This document shows, piece by piece, positions 37,161 to 44,537 of a stretch of DNA of 64,000 bases (its first letter is position 1; each line of letters starts with the position of its first letter). A program made the position numbers and the translations under genes. The notes under the pieces are model-generated. The model was not told where the DNA came from, did not search any database, and was given only the letters and a program-made list of their open reading frames with translations. The DNA lies in contig CALMNL010000006.1 in assembly GCA_937868765.1 (NCBI GenBank), positions 310,001-374,000 on the forward strand, given 5' to 3'. The stretch is from an uncultured Desulfatitalea sp. GTDB taxonomy: Bacteria > Desulfobacterota > Desulfobacteria > Desulfobacterales > Desulfosarcinaceae.

Positions 37161-38762
37161 TCACTGCTTCCCGTTGCCCGCTCCGGCGGCGATCTCCTGC
37201 TTGAGCGCCAGCTTATCCACCTTCCCGCTGCCGAGCATGGGCAGTAATTCGCGGATGAAAAAGCGTTTGGGAACCTTGTAGTTGGCCATTTTGGCCCGGC
37301 ACAGGGCTTCGAGCGCTTCACCGGTGACGGTTTGGCCGGGCATGGGCATGACATAGGCCCAGCCGACCTCCTGGTACAGCGCGTCGGGCACCGCCACCAC
37401 CGCGGCGAAGAGCACCTTGTCATGGGATTCGAGCAGCTCCTCGATTTCGCGCGGATAGACATTCTCGCCGCCGGTCTTGAACATTTCACTGATACGGCCG
37501 GCGATGGTGATGTAGCCGCGCGCGTCGCGCGAGGCCAGATCGCCGGTATAGTACCAGCCCTGGGCGTCGATCACCGCGGCGGTATCTGCGGGGCGGTTGA
37601 GGTAGCCCTGCATGAGAAACGGCCCGCGCACGGCGATCTCGCCGATCTCACCGTCGGGCAATTCGCGGCGCTCGGAGTCCACGATCCTGAGTTCGAACGG
37701 TTCGGCCACGCCGCCGGCGGTCCGCATCAGGGTGTCGCGGTCGTCTCCCGGCCGGGTGTAGGTGACGAAGCCGCACACTTCCGTGCTGCCGTAGCCGGTG
37801 ATCATGGTCGCGCCGGTCTGGGAGCAAACATGGCCCAGGAGATCCATCATGATTTTGGGGGCGGCCGCCCCGGCCCAGATGAAGGCCCGCACGCTGCTGA
37901 AATCGGTGGTGAAAAAGCCGGGATCCTTGAACTGCAGCAGGAACATCACCGGTATCTGGCCCAGGACGGTGATTTTCTCCTGCTGGATGATGCGCAGGCT
38001 TTCGCCGGGATCGAACCTGTCCAGGAAGACCAGGGTGCCGCCGCCCATGATGGTGGCAAAGCCGATCTCCACATCGGCCGCCACGTGGTTGATGGGAAAA
38101 TGCAGCAGGGCGCGGTCGGCCTCGTTCATGTGGAAGTATTCGAGTTCCCGGCGGATGTTTGCGATGATGCTCCGGTGGGTATGCACCACCCCTTTGGGTT
38201 TCCCGGTGGAGCCGGAGGTATACATGACGAGCATGGGGTCGTCCGGTTGAACCCGGCCGGCGCGCCGTTGCAGCGCCTCCGCCAGTTCGGGGCGCTCGGC
38301 GCGGACGAATCGGGCGTAGCCGACGGCCCCGTCGATGGGCTCGCCGATAACGATGACGCGCTTGAGAAAGTCGAACTCGGCCGCCAGCGCCCGCAGGGTT
38401 TCGCCCAGGTCCTTGTCGAGGTAGCTGCGCACGGCGATCAGCACGGCCGGCCGGCTGTCGGCGATCTGGTAGCGCAGTTCGTCCAGGGTGTGCTTGGGCG
38501 TCAGGCCGAGCCACAGGGCGCCGACCTTGGCCGCCGCCATGTAGGTGACGGCGAACTCGGTGCGTGCCATGGCGAGCATGGCCACGCACTGCCCGGGCTC
38601 GACGCCTGCGGCGAGAAAGGCCTTGGCCGCCAGGTCCATTTCATGCTGGAACTGTTGCCAGGTGAGCCGCTGGTCGCCGAACACCAGGGCTTCGCTGTCC
38701 GGCTTTTCCCGGGCCCATTTCTCCACGTAGTGCCAGGTCAGATCCATCTGCTGTCGGACCAT
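37161..38762 (-). CDS. AMP-dependent acyl-CoA synthetase/ligase
   Basis: A 533-residue ANL enzyme. Motifs include VMYTSGSTGKPKGVVHTHRS, GYGSTEVCGFV, QGWYYTGDLASRDARGYI and GRISEMFKTGGENVYPREIE, with the C-terminal lysine in LGSGKVDKLAL. It differs enough from the ligase at 31.6 kb (STGKPKG versus TTGFPKG; about 30-35 % identity by eye) to suggest a different acid. Its start is 10 bases past the stop of the MaoC-like gene on the same strand, so an acyl-CoA ligase and a hydratase-type protein are cotranscribed. Confidence 0.93.
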   Translation of the reverse strand: MVRQQMDLTWHYVEKWAREKPDSEALVFGDQRLTWQQFQHEMDLAAKAFLAAGVEPGQCVAMLAMARTEFAVTYMAAAKVGALWLGLTPKHTLDELRYQIADSRPAVLIAVRSYLDKDLGETLRALAAEFDFLKRVIVIGEPIDGAVGYARFVRAERPELAEALQRRAGRVQPDDPMLVMYTSGSTGKPKGVVHTHRSIIANIRRELEYFHMNEADRALLHFPINHVAADVEIGFATIMGGGTLVFLDRFDPGESLRIIQQEKITVLGQIPVMFLLQFKDPGFFTTDFSSVRAFIWAGAAAPKIMMDLLGHVCSQTGATMITGYGSTEVCGFVTYTRPGDDRDTLMRTAGGVAEPFELRIVDSERRELPDGEIGEIAVRGPFLMQGYLNRPADTAAVIDAQGWYYTGDLASRDARGYITIAGRISEMFKTGGENVYPREIEELLESHDKVLFAAVVAVPDALYQEVGWAYVMPMPGQTVTGEALEALCRAKMANYKVPKRFFIRELLPMLGSGKVDKLALKQEIAAGAGNGKQ

Positions 38763-38772
38763 AAATCCTCCT

Positions 38773-39660
38773 TTACGCCGTCACCGGCTCGATGCGGGCA
38801 TACCCGTGGTTGACGGCCCGGCCGCCCGTTGCATTCAGCACTGCAAAGAAAAGATCCCGGCCGCCGGGATCGGTGCGACGCTCGTTCAACTGCACCGTGA
38901 TCGTTTCGCCGGGCAGTACCATGGCGCTGAACCGGCAGCAGAGTGCCTTGAGGCAGCGCGGGTCGCCGCCGGCTTCACGGTCGACGATCTCCCGCGCTGC
39001 CAGCGCCAGCGTGGCCGTGCCCTGGAGAATGATATCGGGCAGTCCCACGGCGCGGGCGAACTTCACGGAGGTGTGGATGGGGAAGTAAATGTCGGTGCAC
39101 CCGTCGTAAACGAAGGGCGCCAGGGGATCGATGGGGATCGGTGCCTGCCAGACGGCCGAGGACGCGACGCCAGAGCGGGGCACAGCCGGCAGATCCGTCG
39201 CGCCCTTTCCGGCGCCGTCGCAGACCACCCCCCGCAGCAGGCCGCCGTTGTACTCGGTGAACACCGGTACCCCGGCGGCGTCGAAGGCATCCAGCCGGAT
39301 GACCACATGGGTGCCGGCCCGGTGGGGCAGAACGGCGGCGATGCGCCCCCGGATGGCGAGGTCATCGCCGGGTTTGAGCGGGCGGTGCAAGACCAGGTGC
39401 TCGGAGTAGTGCACCTGCATCCGCATCACTTCCAAGGGAATGCCGCCGGCGGGCAGGAATTCCTGCATCCGCTCGAAGATCGGCCAGGTGAGGGCCACGG
39501 CCTGCATGGGCGGCGCCAGGGTGCCGCCGGGCCGTTCGTCGTCGAAATACCAGGGATTGCGATCCTGCACGGCGGCCGCATAGTTCATGCTCCGGCGCAG
39601 GCTCAGGGTGCAGCGGTACGCTTTCAAGGGGGTGCCGACCACGGCAGGATCGATTTGCAT
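38773..39660 (-). CDS. MaoC-like hot-dog domain protein (acyl-CoA hydratase type)
   Basis: A 295-residue protein with an N-terminal hot-dog half (MNYAAAVQDRNPWYFDDE) and a C-terminal half where DIYFPIHTSVKFARAVGLPDII and LQGTATLALAAREIVD replace the usual hydratase motif. Such double hot-dog proteins hydrate enoyl-CoAs or dehydrate mesaconyl/beta-methylmalyl-CoA type substrates. The ATG at 39660 has AAAGGAGATC ahead; longer upstream starts lack it. It leads the unit with the ligase at 37.2 kb. Confidence 0.82.
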   Translation of the reverse strand: MQIDPAVVGTPLKAYRCTLSLRRSMNYAAAVQDRNPWYFDDERPGGTLAPPMQAVALTWPIFERMQEFLPAGGIPLEVMRMQVHYSEHLVLHRPLKPGDDLAIRGRIAAVLPHRAGTHVVIRLDAFDAAGVPVFTEYNGGLLRGVVCDGAGKGATDLPAVPRSGVASSAVWQAPIPIDPLAPFVYDGCTDIYFPIHTSVKFARAVGLPDIILQGTATLALAAREIVDREAGGDPRCLKALCCRFSAMVLPGETITVQLNERRTDPGGRDLFFAVLNATGGRAVNHGYARIEPVTA

Positions 39661-39758
39661 GATCTCCTTTCCGGCGGGAGAGCGCCCGGCCCGGTTGAAG
39701 TCGAAGAGCGGACAATGCGGCCCACCAGAACCGCCGATAAACAACATCTCGACAGATA

Positions 39759-39796
39759 TCGGCCAACACCCATCTGGTCGGCCAACATCCATCTGG
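39759..39796. repeat. Two tandem 19-bp repeats upstream of the MaoC-ligase unit
   Basis: TCGGCCAACACCCATCTGG (39759-39777) is followed directly by the same 19 bases with one change (39778-39796). They lie 99 bases before the start of the MaoC-like gene. Tandem sites with a 19-base period (about two helical turns) could be operator half-sites for an activator or repressor. No other copy was noticed. Confidence 0.6.
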
Positions 39797-40229
39797 ATGA
39801 TTTGACCGGTTCAGGCGGTACGACTCATGAACTTTTATATAATCGATGAGCTGCGGCGGCGCCAGCATCTATTTGGCAGGCGGCTGTCCTGCCGCTATTT
39901 TAAGATTGACAAAGCTCTGAAGGCCTTTCTACAGTATTGATACTGTGGTCATTGCTCCTATAGGGGGCCCCATTCCCAAAATGACCTGACGCTATTCCAC
40001 TATTTTTAATAATTTCGATCGGGTTTCCTCTTTTTTTTTACGCCCGCGGATGCGCTGTCCCGCTGAGCGTTACCCGTCCCAGGTTCAGCTCCAGATCCGA
40101 CCGGTTCAACTTGCCGATGCCAGCGGAAAGGCTTCTCCGCGGCGGAGGGTGCCGGTACCCGTGTTGTCGTTGTCGGGAAACGTCGAAAATTTAATTTCAA
40201 ACCACCAATCCACAAAAAGGGGGGACTGA
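39797..40229. other. Intergenic region between divergent units
   Basis: No gene is evident. The stretch holds the promoter candidate at 39906-39946 and a T-rich region near 40020-40035. An isolated TATAAT at 39838-39843 has no suitable -35. The 270 bases between the promoter and the gene at 40230 are non-coding leader. Confidence 0.5.
39906..39946 (+). promoter_or_regulatory. Promoter candidate with palindromic operator for the secreted hydrolase gene
   Basis: TTGACA at 39906-39911 and TACAGT at 39930-39935 are 18 bases apart. The -10 overlaps a perfect palindrome ACAGTAT-TG-ATACTGT at 39931-39946, the layout of a repressor-controlled promoter. The downstream gene starts at 40230, leaving a long leader. 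Confidence 0.45.
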
Positions 40230-42653
40230 ATGAAAAGACGATTTGCATTGGCCTGGATGTCTTTGATCACGTTGATGCTTGCATCGGTATGCGGCGAGGG
40301 GCTCCAAAACTGTTTAGCCGGCGAGCTGACCCTTTTAGGGCCCCAACGATGTGAGCGGACCTTCAAAAAACCCAAGATGTACAACTTCCATTTCTCATCC
40401 CTGGCCGAACAGGAGGGAGTTGTCCTGGGCACGTTGCTGGTCTGGAATGGCGCGCCGGACCGCAAACATCAGGTCACCAGCGCCACCATCTGGATCAACG
40501 GCAAAAAGGTGGTGGGGCCTCGAAGCTTCTGTAAAAATGCCGACTTCCTGCAGGTGCCGCTGGCCAACCTGAAATCCAGGAATAAGATGATGGTGGCGCT
40601 CGCAGGCAAGCCGGGCAGCTACCTGACGGTGCAGGTATCCGAAACCGGGCCGCGCGGCCCCCTGTTTTCCGGCCCCCACCAGTATCCGTTTGTGTGCCGG
40701 ACCGAGCAGTCGGGCCTGGGGCAGCCGTTGATCGACAACTTCCGGGGCGACGGCATCCCGGTTTACGAGGAGGATGCCGGCGTCACAACGGATGAGATTG
40801 CCGGATACTGCAAGGATTGCAGCGCCGTGACCCGGGTGGACTATTTCTACCGAACCACCGGCGGGAAGTTCAAGCCCCTGGAACGGTTCGCCCCCTATCC
40901 CGATGATCTGGCCTTTACCGATACCAACACGAAATCAAACGTGCCTTACATTGTCCGCCTGGAAAGGGGCACCATCAACCGCTTCCTATACGGCATCGCC
41001 ATCCTGGATCCATGGGACGAGGAGGGCCGTGCCATCGATGCCTGGAACGGCAAGCTCTTTTTCCGCTTCGATGGCGGCGTCGCCATCGGCCATGACCAGG
41101 GCGAATTGAGCACCGGCGACCCCTTGTACCATGAAGGCCTCAGGCGCGGCTATGCCATCGCTTACAGCACCGGCAATCGCACGGGCGTGCATTACAACCT
41201 GCAACTGGCCGGGGAAACGGCCATCATGGTAAAAAAGCATTTCGTAAAGCGGTTCGGCAAGCCGGCGTATACCATGAGCATCGGCGGTTCGGGCGGGGCC
41301 ATCCAGCAGTATGCCTTTGCCCAGAACTACCCCGGCCTGCTGGACGGCATCATTCCGCAGCGCTCTTATTCCGACATGATCACCCAGAGCATTTATGTCG
41401 GCGACTGCATGCTCATGGAGTTTTACTTCGACGTCATCGCTCCCTCCCAGGGCGACTATACGTTCGGCGGGTACGCCGTGAACCCGAGTAACGGCGCCAT
41501 CAGCTATCTGGGCTCGCCGGCGAACCGAACGCTGCTGGAAGGGTTGAGCACCAGCGATGTGGTGCGCCACCCCATCTACGGGGGGCCGGGCAGCACCGAG
41601 TGCGTCAATGGCTGGCTGGGATTGACGCCGCTGGTGATGAACCCCCTGTTCACGGATGTGGAAGGGCTGGACCAATTCCCCGACGCGGTGGTGCTCGACG
41701 TGAAATGGACCCACTGGGATGATTTGAAGAACATATACGGCGTCGATAAAAATGGCTACGCGCCCAGCACCTGGGACAATGTGGGGGTCCAGTACGGTCT
41801 GCAGGCGCTGGTGGCCGGCAAGATTTCCCTGCAACAGTTCCTGGACATCAACGCTCAGATCGGCGGCTGGAAAAAGCCCCAGGAAATGGTTCCCGAGGGC
41901 TATCCCTTTTCGCTCTGGAACGAAATCCAGCACCTGGTCGGCCCGGCACCCGATCCGTCGGATTTCGATCCCTGGAGCATCCGCAATTCCAATTTCGCGC
42001 CTTACGCCATCGCCCCGAGAACCAGCGGCGACGTAGCGGCGATGAAGGCCGCCTACATGTCCGGCCAGGTCTTCGTCGGTCGCATCGACGTGCCCGTCCT
42101 CGATATCCGGGACTACCTCGATCCGGTCCTGGACATGCACCATGCCCAGCAGTCCTTCGCCACCCGCCAGAGGATCATCGAATACATGGGGGCTGCCGGC
42201 AACCAGGTGATCTGGATGAAAGACCCGGCCAACCCGCTTGACATCAGCAGCGTGGCCATCGACTTGATGGATGCGTGGCTGGCCAACCTCCAGAACCACC
42301 CTGAACTGGACCTGGAGGCCAACAAGCCGGCGGAAGCGGTGGACAAATGCTACCTCGCCGATGGCACGGAATACCAGGGACCGGGCGTCTGGGACGGCCT
42401 CATCGATGACAACCCGGATGGCGCCTGCACCCAGGCTTTTCACATGTTCTCCACCTCACGCATCGTCGCCGGCGGCGACATCAAGGGGGACATTTTCAAA
42501 TGCCGGCTCATCCCCGTGGAAGAGGCCATCGCGCGCGGGTATTATGGCGGCGTGGAGATAAATGCCGAGACCCAGGCACTATTGGAGACGATCTTCCCGG
42601 ACGGGGTGTGCGACTATTCCCAGGGGGATGCGGGGCGTCCGGAAGGAATCTGA
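40230..42653 (+). CDS. Large secreted hydrolase-like protein (DUF6351/tannase-like alpha/beta fold)
   Basis: An 807-residue protein with an N-terminal signal peptide (FALAWMSLITLMLASVCGE) and an alpha/beta-hydrolase-like core. A serine elbow-like GGSGG occurs near residue 351 (SIGGSGGAIQQYAFAQNYP), with LDGIIPQRSYSD after it. A candidate acid is in DYLDP and the C-terminal part has a paired Cys (KCYLADG, GACTQAFH, FKCRL), fitting an exported, disulfide-bonded enzyme. It resembles large extracellular proteins classed as DUF6351 and distantly tannase/feruloyl esterases. No partner genes adjoin. A role in ester cleavage is inferred; the fold is moderately sure. Confidence 0.6.
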   Translation: MKRRFALAWMSLITLMLASVCGEGLQNCLAGELTLLGPQRCERTFKKPKMYNFHFSSLAEQEGVVLGTLLVWNGAPDRKHQVTSATIWINGKKVVGPRSFCKNADFLQVPLANLKSRNKMMVALAGKPGSYLTVQVSETGPRGPLFSGPHQYPFVCRTEQSGLGQPLIDNFRGDGIPVYEEDAGVTTDEIAGYCKDCSAVTRVDYFYRTTGGKFKPLERFAPYPDDLAFTDTNTKSNVPYIVRLERGTINRFLYGIAILDPWDEEGRAIDAWNGKLFFRFDGGVAIGHDQGELSTGDPLYHEGLRRGYAIAYSTGNRTGVHYNLQLAGETAIMVKKHFVKRFGKPAYTMSIGGSGGAIQQYAFAQNYPGLLDGIIPQRSYSDMITQSIYVGDCMLMEFYFDVIAPSQGDYTFGGYAVNPSNGAISYLGSPANRTLLEGLSTSDVVRHPIYGGPGSTECVNGWLGLTPLVMNPLFTDVEGLDQFPDAVVLDVKWTHWDDLKNIYGVDKNGYAPSTWDNVGVQYGLQALVAGKISLQQFLDINAQIGGWKKPQEMVPEGYPFSLWNEIQHLVGPAPDPSDFDPWSIRNSNFAPYAIAPRTSGDVAAMKAAYMSGQVFVGRIDVPVLDIRDYLDPVLDMHHAQQSFATRQRIIEYMGAAGNQVIWMKDPANPLDISSVAIDLMDAWLANLQNHPELDLEANKPAEAVDKCYLADGTEYQGPGVWDGLIDDNPDGACTQAFHMFSTSRIVAGGDIKGDIFKCRLIPVEEAIARGYYGGVEINAETQALLETIFPDGVCDYSQGDAGRPEGI

Positions 42654-42692
42654 GCGCCCGGATGTCGCGGCCGGCAGCGGTCCAGGGCTGGG

Positions 42693-43118
42693 TCATGATG
42701 CCGGCACGAGTTGATATCCCCTGGCCTGCCAGTCGAGAATGCCGCCGCTCAAGTGGTAGATGTGGGCGAAGCCCAGCTCCTCGAAAATCTTCATCGCCTT
42801 CTTGCTGCGGTTGCCGCTGCGGCAATAGACCAGGTAGGTCTTGCCGCGGTCCAGGCGATCCAGGGCGGTTTTGAACTGGGGGCTGTAATAGTCGATGGAG
42901 AGCGCGCCGGCAATGTGCCCCCGGGCAAATTCGGCCGGGGTGCGGATGTCCAGAATAACGAAGCCGGAATCGCCCTGGTGCGCGGCAATCATTGCCTGCG
43001 CCTCGGTTGCGGAAAACTCGTTGATATTGGCCACCGCGACGCCGGTGCCGCCCAACAGGAGAACCAGCAGGACAGACATGGCGAAGCGGGCGATGCTTTT
43101 ATCGGGTTTGATTATCAT
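42693..43118 (-). CDS. Secreted rhodanese-like protein
   Basis: A 141-residue single-domain rhodanese with an N-terminal signal or anchor (MSVLLVLLLGGTGVAVA), so probably periplasmic. The active-site loop is YCRSGNRSKKAM, with the persulfide cysteine first, and VILDIRTPAEFARGHIAGA is the classic N-terminal motif. The ATG at 43118 has AGGAAGGAG about 10 bases before it. It converges on the large hydrolase gene, ending 39 bases from it. A sulfur-transfer role is known for the family. Confidence 0.9.
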   Translation of the reverse strand: MIIKPDKSIARFAMSVLLVLLLGGTGVAVANINEFSATEAQAMIAAHQGDSGFVILDIRTPAEFARGHIAGALSIDYYSPQFKTALDRLDRGKTYLVYCRSGNRSKKAMKIFEELGFAHIYHLSGGILDWQARGYQLVPAS

Positions 43119-43352
43119 TTCAGGCGCTCCTTCCTGATGTCGTTTGGGTCGTTTTGATTTGAACCGGCCGGCGACCGTCGGCCGGGAAACGCTCTGGGCA
43201 CAGCCTGCCATCGGATGAAAAGCGGACAATGGATGCGCGACCCCAAAGATAGTGCCGGTGCTTCAAAGCACAATGGGGGCACCGGCCGCTCAAAGGGGCG
43301 CGCAGCCGCCGCGTTCCGGGGTATTTCATTGGGGGATGGGCCCACCGGGAAT

Positions 43353-43386
43353 GAAAAAGCCCTGTTGATCGGGCATCAACAGGGCT
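43353..43386 (-). terminator. Rho-independent terminator of the membrane-protein gene
   Basis: Arms 43358-43369 and 43375-43386 (AGCCCTGTTGAT / ATCAACAGGGCT) are perfect. On the minus strand the hairpin is followed by TTTTT (43357-43353). It lies 69 bases past the stop at 43455, so it ends the unit coming from the CHASE2 kinase side. The remainder of 43119-43352 shows no gene. Confidence 0.8.
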
Positions 43387-43454
43387 CTGCAAACTGAACG
43401 GCCGTGCCGGGGCGCTGCATTGCCGGGCGGATTGATCCGGCCGGAAGGTCCCTC

Positions 43455-44285
43455 TTACAAAGCCCGAAACTGGTCTGTCTGGTTCAACATGCCCGGACAA
43501 TGGTCCTTGCCCGTTGAATCTTTTTTGCCTTCCGATGCTTCGAGCAGAGGGGTCCGTGAATCGCCATTGTCCCCGATGAGCGGGCGGTGGTTGCCCTGGA
43601 GCTGCAGGAATTTGAACTTGGCCAATTCCATTTCCATGTTCATGGCTTTGGATTTCAGTTTATACTGCAAGTACATCCAGAAAATCACAATGGAAACGAC
43701 AATTGAGAGAAGAATAACGGGTATCCACCAGTATTGGGCCAGCCAGGTCGTGGTTACCTTGCCGGCATACTTCACGATTTCGGGGATGTACCAGACCAGA
43801 AAAATGGCGATGACACTGACGAGCATAAGCCAGATGCTGTTGATCTGGCCCAGGCGGTTGAGGGCCGATACGAATTTGCCTTGATTTTCCGACGCCTTGA
43901 TCTCTTCGCGATCGACCGTCTGGAAATAGGCCTTGCTGAGCAGAAGCACCAGAAAGGCGATCCCGATGGGAGCGCCCACCGAAATCAGGATCCACGCTTT
44001 CCAGGGAAAGGGAATTTCCCGCTCGATATTTTTGACCAGGAAATAAGCCTGATCTCCCGCGGTGAGATAGGCATCACGCGTCACCCGCTCGTTTTCTTTC
44101 AGCAACTCGGGATGGTTCATGTACTCCTGGGCGATCTCCTTGGTGATCGGCGTTTCGACGCGTTTTACTTCATCCTGCTGGTAGATCATCGTCAGGAGGA
44201 AGATGATCAATTCCAGCCCGCATACCGACAGGGCCACTATTTTCAATGCATTGTTGCGATCCTTGAAGCTGATAAAGTTTCTCAT
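43455..44285 (-). CDS. Four-helix membrane protein of unknown function
   Basis: A 276-residue protein with hydrophobic segments at about residues 18-34 (IVALSVCGLELIIFLLTMIY), 100-115, 148-166 and 185-208. A periplasmic or loop region (residues 35-90) lies between helices 1 and 2, and a charged cytoplasmic tail (LKSKAMNMEMELAKFKFLQLQ then polar) follows. No known family is recognised. The ATG at 44285 was preferred to a TTG at 44297. It lies downstream of the CHASE2 kinase on the same strand with a 240-base gap and may be a partner or substrate of it. Confidence 0.7.
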   Translation of the reverse strand: MRNFISFKDRNNALKIVALSVCGLELIIFLLTMIYQQDEVKRVETPITKEIAQEYMNHPELLKENERVTRDAYLTAGDQAYFLVKNIEREIPFPWKAWILISVGAPIGIAFLVLLLSKAYFQTVDREEIKASENQGKFVSALNRLGQINSIWLMLVSVIAIFLVWYIPEIVKYAGKVTTTWLAQYWWIPVILLSIVVSIVIFWMYLQYKLKSKAMNMEMELAKFKFLQLQGNHRPLIGDNGDSRTPLLEASEGKKDSTGKDHCPGMLNQTDQFRAL

Positions 44286-44537
44286 GTCGTTTCCCAACCG
44301 CCGATTTTTCAGCGCATCATTCGCACACCCGACCGTTGCATCCGGCTGGCAGGCAAAGGCGCAATGCCCAGCGGGAGGCAGCTTGCTTCATCGGACCGTC
44401 GTTGTCAATATGGTTGTCGCTTTGTGCGTCCGCGTCTTCCCTTGCGTGCCGGCAGCGGGCGACGCCGAAGGCTGGCGCCCGGCAGTCATCCTGTTTATAA
44501 CTAATTGTATTATAAAATTAAATGACAGGCATGCGAT

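Noticed and set aside
36524-37489. The upstream extension of the SDR frame to give 574 codons
   Set aside because: The part before 36523 has no SDR similarity, overlaps the zinc-finger gene and the acyl-CoA ligase end, and lacks a ribosome site.
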